Below, piece by piece: positions 18,154 through 27,290 of a DNA stretch of 64,000 nt. The stretch comes from an uncultured Rhizobiaceae group bacterium (GTDB lineage: Bacteria; Pseudomonadota; Alphaproteobacteria; Rhizobiales; Rhizobiaceae): the NCBI GenBank assembly GCA_938044775.1, contig CALIOE010000037.1, positions 19,641 through 83,640 on the forward strand, written 5' to 3'. The notes under the pieces are model-generated. The model ran no database searches. It had not been told where the DNA came from and saw nothing but the letters and a program-made list of their open reading frames with translations. The translations under genes and the position numbers were made by a program. Positions within the stretch are counted from its first letter, which is position 1; every line of letters begins with the position of its first letter.

Positions 18154-19332
18154 TCAATAGACCTCGAACAGTCCGGCTGCGCCCATGCCGCCACCTACGC
18201 ACATTGTGCAGACAACATACTTCGCGTTGCGGCGTTTGCCTTCGATTAATGCGTGACCAACCATGCGGGCCCCGCTCATGCCGTAAGGGTGGCCGATCGA
18301 AATCGCTCCGCCGTTCACATTGAGAATTTCGTCGGGAATGCCCAGGGTGTCGCGGCAGTGCAAAACCTGCACTGCGAAAGCCTCGTTTAGCTCCCACAAA
18401 TCAATGTCTTCGACTTTCAGGTTGAATCTCTCAAGCAACTTGGGCACCGCATATATCGGGCCGATGCCCATTTCGTCAGGCTCGAGGCCGGCGACAGCGA
18501 CGCCTCGATAGGCCCCAAGCGGATTAATGCCGCGCTTCTCGGCATCCTTGGCTTCCATCACCACTGCAGCGGAAGCACCATCGGACAGTTGCGAGGCATT
18601 GCCGGCAGTTATGGTCTTGTCCGGGCCCAATACGGGCTGAAGACCCTGAAGGCCCTCGAGGGTTGTGGACGGGCGGTTGCCCTCGTCCTTGTCGAGTTTG
18701 ACATCTTGATTGGATGTTTCTTTGGTTTCTTTGTTGACCAGCATCATGGTTGAAGGCAGCGCCACAATCTCGTCGTCAAACTTGCCTGCTTCCTGGGCTG
18801 CGGCAGTGCGCATCTGCGACTGGTAGCCATATTCGTCCATGGATTCGCGCGAGATGCCATAGCGATCCGCAACGACTTCTGCGGTCTCGAGCATAGACAT
18901 GTAAACATGGGGATGCATGGCGATCAGGGACTTATCGACACCGACACGCATTTCACCGGTTTGGACCATTGAAATCGATTCCACACCACCACCGACACAA
19001 ACGGGCATATGATCATGAACGACCTGTTTGGCGGCTGTCGCTATGGCCATCATGCCTGACGCGCATTGGCGGTCGAGCGACATGCCTGCAACAGAAACCG
19101 GCAGACCGGCCCGCAACGCTGCCTGGCGACCAATATTGCCACCCTGTACGCCCTGCTGCATCGCAGCACCCATCACAACGTCGTCAACCTCGCCCTTGTC
19201 GATTCCGGCACGTGCAACGGCGTGCTCAACTGCATGACCTGCCAGCGTTTGCGACGGAGTATTGTTGAAAGCGCCGCGATAGGCCTTGCCGATTGGTGTT
19301 CGGGCGGTTGATACGATGACAGCTTCGCGCAT
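18154..19332 (-). CDS. Acetyl-CoA acyltransferase (thiolase), first gene of beta-oxidation operon
   Basis: A 392-residue degradative thiolase that releases acetyl-CoA from 3-ketoacyl-CoA. The catalytic Cys90 lies in LDRQCASGM, His348 in [12 protein letters not shown], and Cys378 in CVGGGMGA. The ATG at 19332 has an excellent AAGGAGA ribosome site, so longer upstream versions of the frame are not real. It is the promoter-proximal gene of the leftward operon thiolase-crotonase-FadJ-SDR-two acyl-CoA dehydrogenases. A perfect palindrome 33 bp upstream is the likely control site. Confidence 0.95.
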   Translation of the reverse strand: MREAVIVSTARTPIGKAYRGAFNNTPSQTLAGHAVEHAVARAGIDKGEVDDVVMGAAMQQGVQGGNIGRQAALRAGLPVSVAGMSLDRQCASGMMAIATAAKQVVHDHMPVCVGGGVESISMVQTGEMRVGVDKSLIAMHPHVYMSMLETAEVVADRYGISRESMDEYGYQSQMRTAAAQEAGKFDDEIVALPSTMMLVNKETKETSNQDVKLDKDEGNRPSTTLEGLQGLQPVLGPDKTITAGNASQLSDGASAAVVMEAKDAEKRGINPLGAYRGVAVAGLEPDEMGIGPIYAVPKLLERFNLKVEDIDLWELNEAFAVQVLHCRDTLGIPDEILNVNGGAISIGHPYGMSGARMVGHALIEGKRRNAKYVVCTMCVGGGMGAAGLFEVY

Positions 19333-19364
19333 GGTGTTCTCCTTCCGGTCGCGGGGGGTGCGAC

Positions 19365-19386
19365 CAACATACCGAGTAGTATGTTG
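19365..19386. promoter_or_regulatory. Perfect palindromic operator between thiolase operon and SCP2 gene
   Basis: The half-sites are CAACATAC (19365-19372) and GTATGTTG (19379-19386), exact reverse complements around a 6-bp centre, CGAGTA. The site lies 33 bp upstream of the thiolase start and 67 bp upstream of the divergent SCP2 start. Size and symmetry fit a TetR-family operator, the usual kind of control for acyl-CoA degradation genes. No tetR gene is in the window. A TTGACT at 19384-19389 could be a rightward -35 element. Confidence 0.7.
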
Positions 19387-19453
19387 ACTATGCAGCTTGT
19401 TTTCTGCAAGGGCAAGGACAACAATATCCACCTCTTCAAAGAAAGCAGATGAC

Positions 19454-19756
19454 ATGACACTTGAGGAAATGACCGCCGATATGGCGAAGCGCGTTGCCGA
19501 CAACGGTGCGATTGATGGAAAAGTGGTAAAATTTGACTTTGGCGCCGATGGCCAGATCACCATCGATGGTTCATCTGATCCATCCGTCGTCAACAACGAC
19601 AACGGAGATGCCGACTGTACGGTCACTGTCGACAAAGACATGTTTGAAAGTATTGCAGCCGGCGAAGAAAATGCCCAGATGGCATTCATGTCGGGCAAAC
19701 TGAAAGTTGACGGCGATATGGGTATCGCCATGCAACTGGGTTCGCTGCTCGGCTGA
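19454..19756 (+). CDS. SCP2 sterol-binding domain protein
   Basis: A 100-residue stand-alone SCP2 domain that binds acyl chains or sterol-like lipids. It begins [20 protein letters not shown], and the core shows [34 protein letters not shown] and the closing [22 protein letters not shown]. The ATG at 19454 is preferred to an in-frame TTG at 19397. It diverges from the beta-oxidation operon with a shared palindrome between them, so it may present acyl-CoA substrates or be co-regulated with it. It lies 13 bp upstream of the mrp-like gene. Confidence 0.88.
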   Translation: MTLEEMTADMAKRVADNGAIDGKVVKFDFGADGQITIDGSSDPSVVNNDNGDADCTVTVDKDMFESIAAGEENAQMAFMSGKLKVDGDMGIAMQLGSLLG

Positions 19757-19769
19757 GCAAAGGCGAAAA

Positions 19770-20930
19770 ATGGCCGTTTCAAAATCTGAAGTTCAGCAAG
19801 CGCTGTCGGGTGTCAGGGCACCGGACGGCGACAGCAACATCGTGGATCTGGGCATGGTCTCGGAACCCTTCATCACCGAGGGTGACGGAGGAGCCAAGAT
19901 CATGTTCTCGCTCACTGTTCCCGCGCAGCTGGCGAAAACTCTTGAACCACTGCGCGGACAGGCCGAGAAAGCGGTGATGGCGATCGAGGGAGTGGCTTCG
20001 GTCATGGTTGCGCTGACCGCTGAGCGAAAGGCCGGGGAAGGTGTGGTAACTCCGCCGCCCATTGCACCAAAGTCGGCACCGCCGCGATCTTTGTCTGAGC
20101 CCGCGGGACAGGCCACCACGCAACCTGGAATCCCGGGCGTCCGGCAGATCATTGCTGTCGCGTCAGGCAAAGGTGGCGTCGGCAAATCCACAACATCCAT
20201 CAACCTCGCCCTGGGTCTGCAGAAGCTTGGACTGAAGGTCGGAGTGCTGGATGCCGACATCTACGGCCCATCGATGCCACGTCTTTTGGGATTGACCGGC
20301 AAGCCGACCACACAAGGCCGTATTCTGCAGCCAATGAACGGCTACGGGTTGAAGGTCATGTCGATCGGTTTCCTGGTCGAAGAAGACACCCCGATGATCT
20401 GGCGCGGACCCATGGTGATATCGGCGCTGACGCAGATGATGCGCGAAGTGGCCTGGGGCAACGAGGACGACCCGCTTGATGTGCTTGTCGTTGACATGCC
20501 TCCGGGAACAGGGGATGCGCAGTTGACGATGGCTCAGCAGGTGCCGCTGGCAGGTGCCGTGATCGTTTCAACACCGCAAGATTTGTCGTTGATTGATGCC
20601 CGCAAGGGACTCAATATGTTCAGAAAAGTATCGGTTCCAATTCTCGGAATCGTTGAAAATATGAGCACGTTCATTTGCCCCAAATGCGGAGAGCAAACGG
20701 ACATTTTTGGTCACGGTGGCGCGAAGGCGGAAGCTGAAAAGCTGGGTGTAACATTCCTGGGAGAAGTTCCTTTGCACATCGATATTCGCAAGAATTCAGA
20801 CGGAGGCACTCCTATTGTTGCCTCTGAACCCGATGGTGCCCATGCTGAAATTTACTCTGCAATTGCTGCTGAAGTGTGGGGGAAATTGAGTGAAGCGAAA
20901 AGCGATGGGCCAGCCATCGTTTTCGACTAG
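19770..20930 (+). CDS. apbC: Mrp/NBP35 family P-loop ATPase, iron-sulfur carrier
   Basis: A 386-residue protein. The N-terminal MIP18/DUF59 domain includes [14 protein letters not shown] and a run through residue 85. The P-loop domain has the deviant Walker [17 protein letters not shown] and [18 protein letters not shown]-terminal [12 protein letters not shown] supplies the CxxC pair that bridges a 4Fe-4S cluster in the dimer. These proteins hand Fe-S clusters to apoproteins. The start at 19770 has AAAGGCG upstream. It follows the SCP2 gene closely and precedes the ornithine-cyclodeaminase-like gene by 11 bp. Confidence 0.93.
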   Translation: MAVSKSEVQQALSGVRAPDGDSNIVDLGMVSEPFITEGDGGAKIMFSLTVPAQLAKTLEPLRGQAEKAVMAIEGVASVMVALTAERKAGEGVVTPPPIAPKSAPPRSLSEPAGQATTQPGIPGVRQIIAVASGKGGVGKSTTSINLALGLQKLGLKVGVLDADIYGPSMPRLLGLTGKPTTQGRILQPMNGYGLKVMSIGFLVEEDTPMIWRGPMVISALTQMMREVAWGNEDDPLDVLVVDMPPGTGDAQLTMAQQVPLAGAVIVSTPQDLSLIDARKGLNMFRKVSVPILGIVENMSTFICPKCGEQTDIFGHGGAKAEAEKLGVTFLGEVPLHIDIRKNSDGGTPIVASEPDGAHAEIYSAIAAEVWGKLSEAKSDGPAIVFD

Positions 20931-20941
20931 GAAAAGCGGCC

Positions 20942-21880
20942 ATGGTCGTCAATCTCACCGCCGAAGATGTCCGCAATACAGCGAACTGGCCACTGGTGAT
21001 TGACGCCCTTCGTGAAGGTCACAAGGCGCCCAGACCCAGTATTGGTGACACTTTCGTAGGTGCCGATGGCCGCACCATGCTGGTGCGAAGCGCCTTTATC
21101 GGAGGCCTGGCAGCCGGTGTGAAGGCAGCCACAGTTGTACCGGACAATCCCGACCGTCAGCCTCCGCTGCCGGCGATCCATGCCCAGATAATGCTGTTTG
21201 ATGATCAGACTGGTGAACTCACCGCGATTGTTGATGGCACGGAGGTGACGGCCTGGAAAACAGCCGGCGACAGTGCGCTGGGCTGCGATCTTCTCGCCCG
21301 TCACGATGTTGAGACGCTGCTCATGATCGGGGCAGGTGCGATGGCAGAACCTTTGATCCGAGCGCATCTTTCTGTACGCCCCATGATCCGCAAGGTCATC
21401 CTCTGGAACCGGTCGCAGGGCCGCCTGGAACAGCTGAATCGGCGTTTGAACGACCTTGCCCAGACAGTTGAAATGACTCTCGATCTCGATGATTTTGTTT
21501 CGGATGCGGACGTCATTTGCTGTGCTACGATGACCAACGAGCCGGTATTGAAGGGTGGGCTGGTAGCCCCGGGATGCCATGTTGATCTTGTCGGCGCCTA
21601 TAAAGCAGATATGCGCGAAGCTGATGATGAATTGCACAGGCGTGGCAGGTGGTTTGTTGACAGTCTGGAGACGACGCTGGACCACATTGGCGAGTTGAAA
21701 ATTCCAATATCGGAAGGACTCATCGACCGGGACGCCGTGCACGGTGACCTGAACGATCTGGTTGCCGGCCGCACAGGACGGAAGGATGAGAACGATATTA
21801 CGGTGTTCAAGAACGGGGGAGGTGCACACCTGGATATCATGGTGAGCGATGCGCTTGTGAAGGCGCATCGTCCGGCATGA
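20942..21880 (+). CDS. Ornithine cyclodeaminase / mu-crystallin family protein
   Basis: A 312-residue NAD(P)-dependent member of the family. The active-site Lys lies in LAAGVKAATVVPDNP, followed by DGTEVTAWKTAGDSALG. The Rossmann motif is LLMIGAGAMAEPLI, and the catalytic Asp lies in VDLVGAYKADMREADDE. Known members cyclise ornithine to proline, oxidise alanine or reduce ketimines. The substrate here is open. The last four bases overlap the start of phoR (ATGA), so the amino-acid enzyme and the phosphate sensor appear translationally coupled. Confidence 0.85.
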   Translation: MVVNLTAEDVRNTANWPLVIDALREGHKAPRPSIGDTFVGADGRTMLVRSAFIGGLAAGVKAATVVPDNPDRQPPLPAIHAQIMLFDDQTGELTAIVDGTEVTAWKTAGDSALGCDLLARHDVETLLMIGAGAMAEPLIRAHLSVRPMIRKVILWNRSQGRLEQLNRRLNDLAQTVEMTLDLDDFVSDADVICCATMTNEPVLKGGLVAPGCHVDLVGAYKADMREADDELHRRGRWFVDSLETTLDHIGELKIPISEGLIDRDAVHGDLNDLVAGRTGRKDENDITVFKNGGGAHLDIMVSDALVKAHRPA

Positions 21881-22914
21881 GTACAAACGATCTGCCGCTC
21901 GTGTTGGATGCTGTCGATGAGCCGGTGCTGCTGGTCGACAGGGACCGCATTATCGTTCACGCGAATCGACCCGCCGAAAATGCATTCGGGCACAGTCTTG
22001 TGGGGCAGCCTTTTGTTCGGGCGCTGCGACATCCGCAGGTTCTGGAATGTCTCGATCGGGTTCTGGCGGGCGAGGAGCGAGCGCGGACTCAGATGCGGCT
22101 CGCGCCGCCGGAACAAACGACTTACAGCGTCACCGCAGTTCATCTGGCGAGCAACAATCCTGCAGTTGCGATAACCCTTCGTGATGTTTCACCCTTGCTT
22201 GAAGCGGCCCAGATGCGCAGCGATTTTGTGGCGAATGTGAGCCATGAGTTGCGTTCTCCGCTGACCACCCTCACCGGTCTGATCGAGACTCTGCAGGGAG
22301 CGGCGAAAGATGATCCGGAGGCGCGAAGCCGCTTTCTCGAAATCATGGAGCGCGAGTCCAGCCGAATGGATCGTTTGATCGGAGACCTGCTGTCTCTGTC
22401 CAACGTCGAAGGTCAGGAACGAGTTCAACCCACCGAAATGGTCGACCTTCGCCAAATAATCAACGGTGTCATCAGCACATTGGCAGAGCGGCGCGAGGGA
22501 AAAGACCGTGAGTTGATATTCGAATCAACCGCCGAGTTGTGCCCGGTTTTTGGAGACGCCGATCAGCTTGTGCAGGTATTTCAGAACCTGATCGAGAACG
22601 CTCTCAAATACGCCAGCCCGGAAGGCGCCGTTACGGTCACCCTGGATAATGTCGAACAGGCACCGGGATTTGGCGGCAGAGTCTGGTCCATAGCAGTCCA
22701 GGATCAGGGGGAGGGCATTCATCCCGAGCACCTGCCGCGCCTGACAGAGCGGTTCTACCGCATTGATTCCGGCAGATCGCGACAAATGGGTGGGACAGGG
22801 CTCGGGTTGGCCATCGTCAAGCACATCGTAAACCGCCATAGAGGTCGTCTGAAAATCAGCAGTGTTCTCGGTCAGGGCACACGGATCACGGTTTTGCTGC
22901 CCGAAGCGGAGTAG
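21877..22914 (+). CDS. phoR: Phosphate regulon sensor histidine kinase PhoR (no membrane segment)
   Basis: A 345-residue kinase. A PAS-like domain starts PLVLDAVDEPVLLVDRDRII and ends near 110. The dimerisation domain has the H-box FVANVSHELRSPLTTL (His123). The N-box is ENALKYA, the G-boxes are DQGEGI and GGTGLGLAIVKHI, and the F region is ERFYRID. No transmembrane helix is visible at the N-terminus, although most PhoR proteins have one or two. The pst-phoU-phoB genes that follow identify its role: it phosphorylates PhoB when phosphate is low and is restrained by PhoU/Pst. Confidence 0.93.
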   Translation: MSTNDLPLVLDAVDEPVLLVDRDRIIVHANRPAENAFGHSLVGQPFVRALRHPQVLECLDRVLAGEERARTQMRLAPPEQTTYSVTAVHLASNNPAVAITLRDVSPLLEAAQMRSDFVANVSHELRSPLTTLTGLIETLQGAAKDDPEARSRFLEIMERESSRMDRLIGDLLSLSNVEGQERVQPTEMVDLRQIINGVISTLAERREGKDRELIFESTAELCPVFGDADQLVQVFQNLIENALKYASPEGAVTVTLDNVEQAPGFGGRVWSIAVQDQGEGIHPEHLPRLTERFYRIDSGRSRQMGGTGLGLAIVKHIVNRHRGRLKISSVLGQGTRITVLLPEAE

Positions 22915-22946
22915 CTTCAAAGCGGTTTGTCCACAACCCGCCCGAC

Positions 22947-22975
22947 TTGTCACAAAACTGTAATATGCCTGTCAC
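22947..22975 (+). promoter_or_regulatory. Pho box with three 7-bp repeats upstream of pstS
   Basis: Three direct repeats are spaced exactly 11 bp apart: TTGTCAC (22947-22953), CTGTAAT (22958-22964) and CTGTCAC (22969-22975). The consensus PhoB half-site is CTGTCAT with a 4-bp spacer, so the array is a PhoB site with one and a half box units. It lies 90 bp before the pstS start. PhoB encoded at the end of the operon probably binds here. Confidence 0.85.
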
Positions 22976-23010
22976 AAACCTTTCGCACGGGCCCCCTAAA
23001 CCGGGCCCAT

Positions 23011-23031
23011 CGAAGCCGGTGAGCGGCTTCG
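23011..23031 (+). promoter_or_regulatory. Hairpin in the pstS leader
   Basis: CGAAGCC (23011-23017) and GGCTTCG (23025-23031) form a perfect 7-bp stem with a 7-base loop. It lies between the Pho box and the pstS ribosome site and has no T tract, so it is not a terminator. It may stabilise the pstS message. Confidence 0.4.
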
Positions 23032-23065
23032 AACAAGATCTCAGTCGAAGATGGAAGGTTCCCCA

Positions 23066-24112
23066 ATGACTGGTATGCTGAAAACACATAAAGCACTCGC
23101 GCTCGCAGGTGCGTTCGCACTCACAACACTTGTCTCCGGAGTCGCCCACGCGCGCGACCAGATTCAGATCGTTGGCTCGTCCACGGTCTTTCCATTTTCC
23201 ACGGCTGTGGCGGAGCAATTCGGACAAAACACGAAGTTTGGTACTCCGGTCGTTGAATCCACTGGCTCGGGCGGCGGCATGAAGCTCTTTTGCGCCGGAA
23301 TTGGTGAGAAAACACCAGATATTGCAAATGCTTCGCGCCGAATAAAGGAAGGTGAATTCAAAGCCTGTCGTGAAAACGGCGTTACTCCGGTCGAGGTCAA
23401 AGTCGGGTTTGACGGCATTGTTCTGGGCTCGGTCAAAGGTGGCATTGAACTGGCGCTGACTCCGGAGCAGATTTTCCTCGCACTTGCCAAGGAAATCCCC
23501 GTAGACGGCAAACTCGTCGCTAACCCGAATATGAAATGGTCAGACGTCGACCCGTCGTTGCCAGACACCAAAATCGAAGTGCTCGGGCCTCCCCCAACAT
23601 CGGGTACCCGTGACGCCTTCGCCGAACTGGCGTTGGAAGGTGGCGCCAAGAAGATTGAAATGCTTGCCGCAATGCGTAAGCAAGACAAGAAAGCATTCGC
23701 CAAAGTCGCTCATGCCGTTCGTGAAGACGGTGTCTATATCGAAGCGGGTGAAAACGACAATCTGATTGTCCAGAAACTGGAGGCAAACAAGAATGCCGTA
23801 GGGATATTCGGCTTTTCATTCCTGGATCAAAACTCAGACAAAATCGCCGGCGCAACAATTAACGGCAATGAGCCCACGTTCGAAAAGATTGCTGCAGGAG
23901 ATTACCCCATCTCACGGTCTTTGTACTTCTATGTGAAAAAAGAACATGTGGGCGTGATTCCCGGAGTTGAGGAATTCGTTGCCGAATTCACCAACGAAAA
24001 CACGTGGGGTGACGATGGCTACCTGGCTGACAAGGGATTGATTCCGCTGCCGGAAGCTGACCGCAAGTCAGTCGCGGAAAGTGCCCAGTCTCTGACCCCG
24101 TTGTCCATGTAG
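23066..24112 (+). CDS. pstS: Phosphate ABC transporter periplasmic binding protein PstS
   Basis: A 348-residue phosphate-binding protein. The ATG at 23066 has GGAAGG upstream and is chosen over an ATG 15 bases earlier. A signal peptide MTGMLKTHKALALAGAFALT with cleavage near AHA-RD precedes IQIVGSSTVFPFSTAVAEQF, the phosphate-loop motif. VVESTGSGGGMKLFCAG and PPTSGTRDAFAELAL provide the remaining ligand residues. The Pho box directly upstream implies induction at low phosphate. Confidence 0.95.
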   Translation: MTGMLKTHKALALAGAFALTTLVSGVAHARDQIQIVGSSTVFPFSTAVAEQFGQNTKFGTPVVESTGSGGGMKLFCAGIGEKTPDIANASRRIKEGEFKACRENGVTPVEVKVGFDGIVLGSVKGGIELALTPEQIFLALAKEIPVDGKLVANPNMKWSDVDPSLPDTKIEVLGPPPTSGTRDAFAELALEGGAKKIEMLAAMRKQDKKAFAKVAHAVREDGVYIEAGENDNLIVQKLEANKNAVGIFGFSFLDQNSDKIAGATINGNEPTFEKIAAGDYPISRSLYFYVKKEHVGVIPGVEEFVAEFTNENTWGDDGYLADKGLIPLPEADRKSVAESAQSLTPLSM

Positions 24113-24142
24113 ATTGCCATCTGGCAGGGAGCGGCTGAGCCC

Positions 24143-25120
24143 ATGACCGTTGTATCGGAAACGACCAGTCGCTTCGGTGGGCGCCGGAGCGCCCGCCGAT
24201 CCCTTGATACCATTGTCAAGGTTTTGTTGTTTGCCTGTGCAGGCGTTGCCGTCCTGACAACCTTTGGAATTGTTCTTTCGCTGGTCTTTGAGACCTTGCG
24301 TTTTTTTGGCAAGGTTTCGTTTTTCGACTTTCTATTCGGACTCCACTGGTCACCGCAATCGGCGTTTGAGGGCGCAGGATCAGCCGGTTCGTCAGCAGAC
24401 AATTCCCTTGTTTTTGGCGCCATACCACTGTTTGCCGGAACGCTGCTCATAACACTCGTCGCCATGTGCGTTGCAGCGCCGATAGGCCTGATGTCAGCAA
24501 TCTACCTCTCGGACTACGCGCCTGCATGGTTTCGGAAGGTCGCCAAACCTGTCCTGGAAATACTCGCGGGTGTGCCGACTGTGGTTTACGGGTTTTTTGC
24601 AGCATTGACGGTGGCTCCGGCTATTCGCGGATTCGGTGAGGGCTTTGGCCTGACCGTATCTTCCGAGTCGGCGCTTGCTGCAGGGCTGGTTATGGGAATC
24701 ATGATCATACCGTTCGTGTCATCCCTTTCAGACGACGTTATCAATGCCGTGCCGCAGTCTCTGCGCGACGGATCTGCGGGCATGGGCGCAACAAAATCCG
24801 AAACAATCCGCAAAGTGGTATTGCCGGCTGCGCTGCCTGGAATCGTTTCAGCCATGATGCTGGCGATCAGCCGGGCCATTGGTGAAACCATGATTGTCGT
24901 AATGGCGGCCGGACTGGCGGCGAATTTGACCATCAATCCGTTGGAGGCCGTGACGACTGTAACAGTGCAGATTGTAACGCTGTTGGTGGGCGATCAGGAA
25001 TTTGACAGCGCCAAAACACTGGCCGCCTTCGCGCTTGGGCTGACGCTCTTCTTCATTACGCTTGCGCTCAATTTTGTGGCTCTGCGCGTCGTACAAAAGT
25101 ATCGGGAGCAATATGACTGA
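24143..25120 (+). CDS. pstC: Phosphate ABC transporter permease PstC
   Basis: A 325-residue inner-membrane subunit with about six helices. The first begins VKVLLFACAGVAVLTTFGIV. A periplasmic segment PQSAFEGAGSAGSSADNSL follows. The ABC-permease EAA-type loop reads DGSAGMGATKSETIRKVVLP, and GIVSAMMLAISRAIGETMIV is the conserved Pst helix. It is shorter than the extended rhizobial PstC forms of 450 or more residues. It overlaps pstA by 8 bp. Confidence 0.93.
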   Translation: MTVVSETTSRFGGRRSARRSLDTIVKVLLFACAGVAVLTTFGIVLSLVFETLRFFGKVSFFDFLFGLHWSPQSAFEGAGSAGSSADNSLVFGAIPLFAGTLLITLVAMCVAAPIGLMSAIYLSDYAPAWFRKVAKPVLEILAGVPTVVYGFFAALTVAPAIRGFGEGFGLTVSSESALAAGLVMGIMIIPFVSSLSDDVINAVPQSLRDGSAGMGATKSETIRKVVLPAALPGIVSAMMLAISRAIGETMIVVMAAGLAANLTINPLEAVTTVTVQIVTLLVGDQEFDSAKTLAAFALGLTLFFITLALNFVALRVVQKYREQYD

Positions 25121-26453
25121 ACCGGCCCCCCAAGTAACAGGTTCCCACGTGGCGACAACTCCCGATAAAAAAGTGGATGAAGCCCGCCGGGCAAGGACTG
25201 CCAGGCGTTATGCTGCGGAACGTCGTTTCGAGTATATGGGACTAGCGGCGGTTATGAGTGCAGGTGCCTTTCTGGTCATTTTGCTATGGACAATCGTCGG
25301 CAATGCCATCCCTGCACTGACCTATAATTATGTCAGCTTGCCAATCAATCTGGAGGTCGATGATCTCACGCAGACCAATGCAATCGAATATGATTTTCGA
25401 AAAATCGTCCGCGCTGGTTTGACCGAAGCGGTACCCAATGTCAGCGGCCGACGAGAAACGCGCAAGCTTCGCCGGATAATTTCGTCTGGTGCGGCGATCG
25501 AACTCAGAAGCGAAGTCGCATCAGACCCTTCATTGATTGGCAAAAAATCCGACATCTGGCTTCCTCTGTCCGATACGGCCGACCTTTATCTGAAGAACCT
25601 GATGGGAGATATCACTCGTCCGGAATCGCAACGCAAAATCAGCGACAGCGAGATTGGCTGGATCGATGATCTCAAGGGTCAAGGCAAGATCGAAACCCGA
25701 TTTAATTCCATCTTTTTCACACACGGTGCAAGTCGTGAACCGGAAATGGCGGGCATCTGGGGCGCTGTGGTCGGTTCGTTTCTGACGCTGCTTGTTACAC
25801 TTGTTCTTTCTGTTCCAATCGGGGTTGCTGCTGCCATCTATCTGGAAGAATTTGCGCCCAAAAACCGCATAACCGACATCATCGAGATCAATATCAACAA
25901 CCTTGCTGCGGTTCCATCGATCGTCTTCGGTCTGTTGGGACTGAGCTTCTTTTTGGCTGGAGTGAATCTTGGGTGGTTTACAATTGGTGGCTTCTTTCCA
26001 CGCTCCGCTGCTATTACAGGCGGCACCGTCCTGGCATTGATGACACTTCCTACTGTGATCATTGCCAGCCGCGCGTCGATCAAATCGGTTCCGCCTTCCA
26101 TTCGTGAGGCCGCGCTTGGAATTGGGGCCTCCAAAGTTCAGGCGACATTCCATCATGTATTGCCGCTCGCCATGCCCGGTATCCTGACAGGAACCATCAT
26201 TGGCATGGCAGGGGCTTTGGGAGAGACGGCTCCATTGCTGTTGATCGGAATGGTCGCCTTTATCGTTGATATTCCTGGCGGTCTGACTGAGCCGGCTACA
26301 GTGTTGCCGGTGCAAATATATATGTGGGCAGATTTCCCCGAGACGGCTTTCCGGCAAAAAACCGCCGCAGCCATCATGATTCTGCTGGCCTTCCTGATAT
26401 GTATGAATGCGTTTGCCGTGTGGCTGCGCAACAAATTTGAACGCCGCTGGTAA
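25113..26453 (+). CDS. pstA: Phosphate ABC transporter permease PstA
   Basis: A 446-residue permease. The ATG at 25113 lies inside the end of pstC and has GGGAG upstream. A basic cytoplasmic N-terminus ([19 protein letters not shown]) leads to the first helix. A large periplasmic insert (about residues 70-210) with [17 protein letters not shown] precedes the core helices. The ABC loop is [20 protein letters not shown], and [17 protein letters not shown] follows it. The long insert is common in alphaproteobacterial PstA. Confidence 0.93.
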   Translation: MTEPAPQVTGSHVATTPDKKVDEARRARTARRYAAERRFEYMGLAAVMSAGAFLVILLWTIVGNAIPALTYNYVSLPINLEVDDLTQTNAIEYDFRKIVRAGLTEAVPNVSGRRETRKLRRIISSGAAIELRSEVASDPSLIGKKSDIWLPLSDTADLYLKNLMGDITRPESQRKISDSEIGWIDDLKGQGKIETRFNSIFFTHGASREPEMAGIWGAVVGSFLTLLVTLVLSVPIGVAAAIYLEEFAPKNRITDIIEININNLAAVPSIVFGLLGLSFFLAGVNLGWFTIGGFFPRSAAITGGTVLALMTLPTVIIASRASIKSVPPSIREAALGIGASKVQATFHHVLPLAMPGILTGTIIGMAGALGETAPLLLIGMVAFIVDIPGGLTEPATVLPVQIYMWADFPETAFRQKTAAAIMILLAFLICMNAFAVWLRNKFERRW

Positions 26454-26464
26454 GAGTAGAGAAC

Positions 26465-27286
26465 ATGGATGCAATGGTTCAACCAATGACCGCCACCGCC
26501 ACTCAGACCGAGACAGAGACCGAGACAGAGACGGTGAAAATCCGCAGCCGCGACGTCCATGTTTTTTATGGCGACAATGAAGCCATAAAGGGCGTTGATC
26601 TCGACATCAAGGAAAAGCAGGTGACGGCTCTGATCGGCCCTTCGGGTTGTGGTAAGTCCACCTTTTTGCGCTGCATCAATCGTATGAATGATACGATCGA
26701 TGTCTGTCGCGTAACCGGAAAAATCGAGATTGATGGTCAGGACATCTACCAGCCTGACGTCAATGTCGTCGATCTGCGTGCCGATGTGGGCATGGTGTTT
26801 CAGAAACCAAACCCGTTTCCAAAATCAATATTCGAAAATGTTGCCTATGGACCGCGTATTCACGGTCTGGCCAAAAACAAAAACGATATGGCCGGGATTG
26901 TGGAGAAGAGCCTTAAGCGGGCAGGACTCTGGGAAGAAGTCAAGGATCGTCTGGATGAACCGGGTACCGGCCTATCGGGCGGTCAGCAGCAGCGCCTTTG
27001 TATCGCTCGCGCCATTGCTGTGTCTCCCAGCGTGATTCTCATGGATGAGCCCTGTTCCGCTTTGGATCCGATTGCAACTGCAATTGTGGAGGAACTTATC
27101 GACGAACTCCGGCAACGCTTTACCATTGTCATCGTGACCCACTCCATGCAGCAAGCGGCTCGGGTGAGCCAGGAAACAGCCTTTTTCCATCTTGGCGACA
27201 TCGTTGAAACCGGTTTCACAGACGACATATTTACCAACCCCAAAGACCCGCGCACGGAAAGCTACATCTCCGGCAAGATCGGGTGA
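26465..27286 (+). CDS. pstB: Phosphate ABC transporter ATP-binding protein PstB
   Basis: A 273-residue ATPase that powers phosphate uptake. Walker A is GPSGCGKST, the signature LSGGQQQRL, Walker B VILMDEP, with the switch His in VTHSM. The segment [19 protein letters not shown] is Pst-specific. The N-terminus has an odd repetitive acidic stretch ([12 protein letters not shown]) encoded by a 12-bp tandem repeat before the conserved [13 protein letters not shown]. It ends 4 bp before phoU. Confidence 0.95.
   Translation: MDAMVQPMTATATQTETETETETVKIRSRDVHVFYGDNEAIKGVDLDIKEKQVTALIGPSGCGKSTFLRCINRMNDTIDVCRVTGKIEIDGQDIYQPDVNVVDLRADVGMVFQKPNPFPKSIFENVAYGPRIHGLAKNKNDMAGIVEKSLKRAGLWEEVKDRLDEPGTGLSGGQQQRLCIARAIAVSPSVILMDEPCSALDPIATAIVEELIDELRQRFTIVIVTHSMQQAARVSQETAFFHLGDIVETGFTDDIFTNPKDPRTESYISGKIG
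26506..26532 (+). repeat. 12-bp tandem repeat in the 5' end of pstB
   Basis: GACCGAGACAGA occurs twice in direct succession (26506-26517, 26518-26529), followed by the start of a third copy. The unit is a multiple of three and encodes alternating Thr-Glu, so changes in copy number would keep the frame. It lies in the non-conserved N-terminal tail of PstB. Confidence 0.8.
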
Positions 27287-27290
27287 GGAC

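Noticed and set aside
18154..19782. Extended thiolase frame of 542 codons
   Set aside because: The extra 150 residues are antisense to the SCP2 gene and cross the operator; the strong ribosome site at 19332 sets the true start.
20927..21886. 319-codon leftward frame antisense to the ornithine-cyclodeaminase-like gene
   Set aside because: The sense strand carries clear active-site motifs and operon overlaps; the antisense product has no recognisable motif.
25530..26486. 318-codon leftward frame antisense to pstA
   Set aside because: The sequence is Asn/Gln/Arg-rich without any domain and runs fully opposite a well-supported permease gene.
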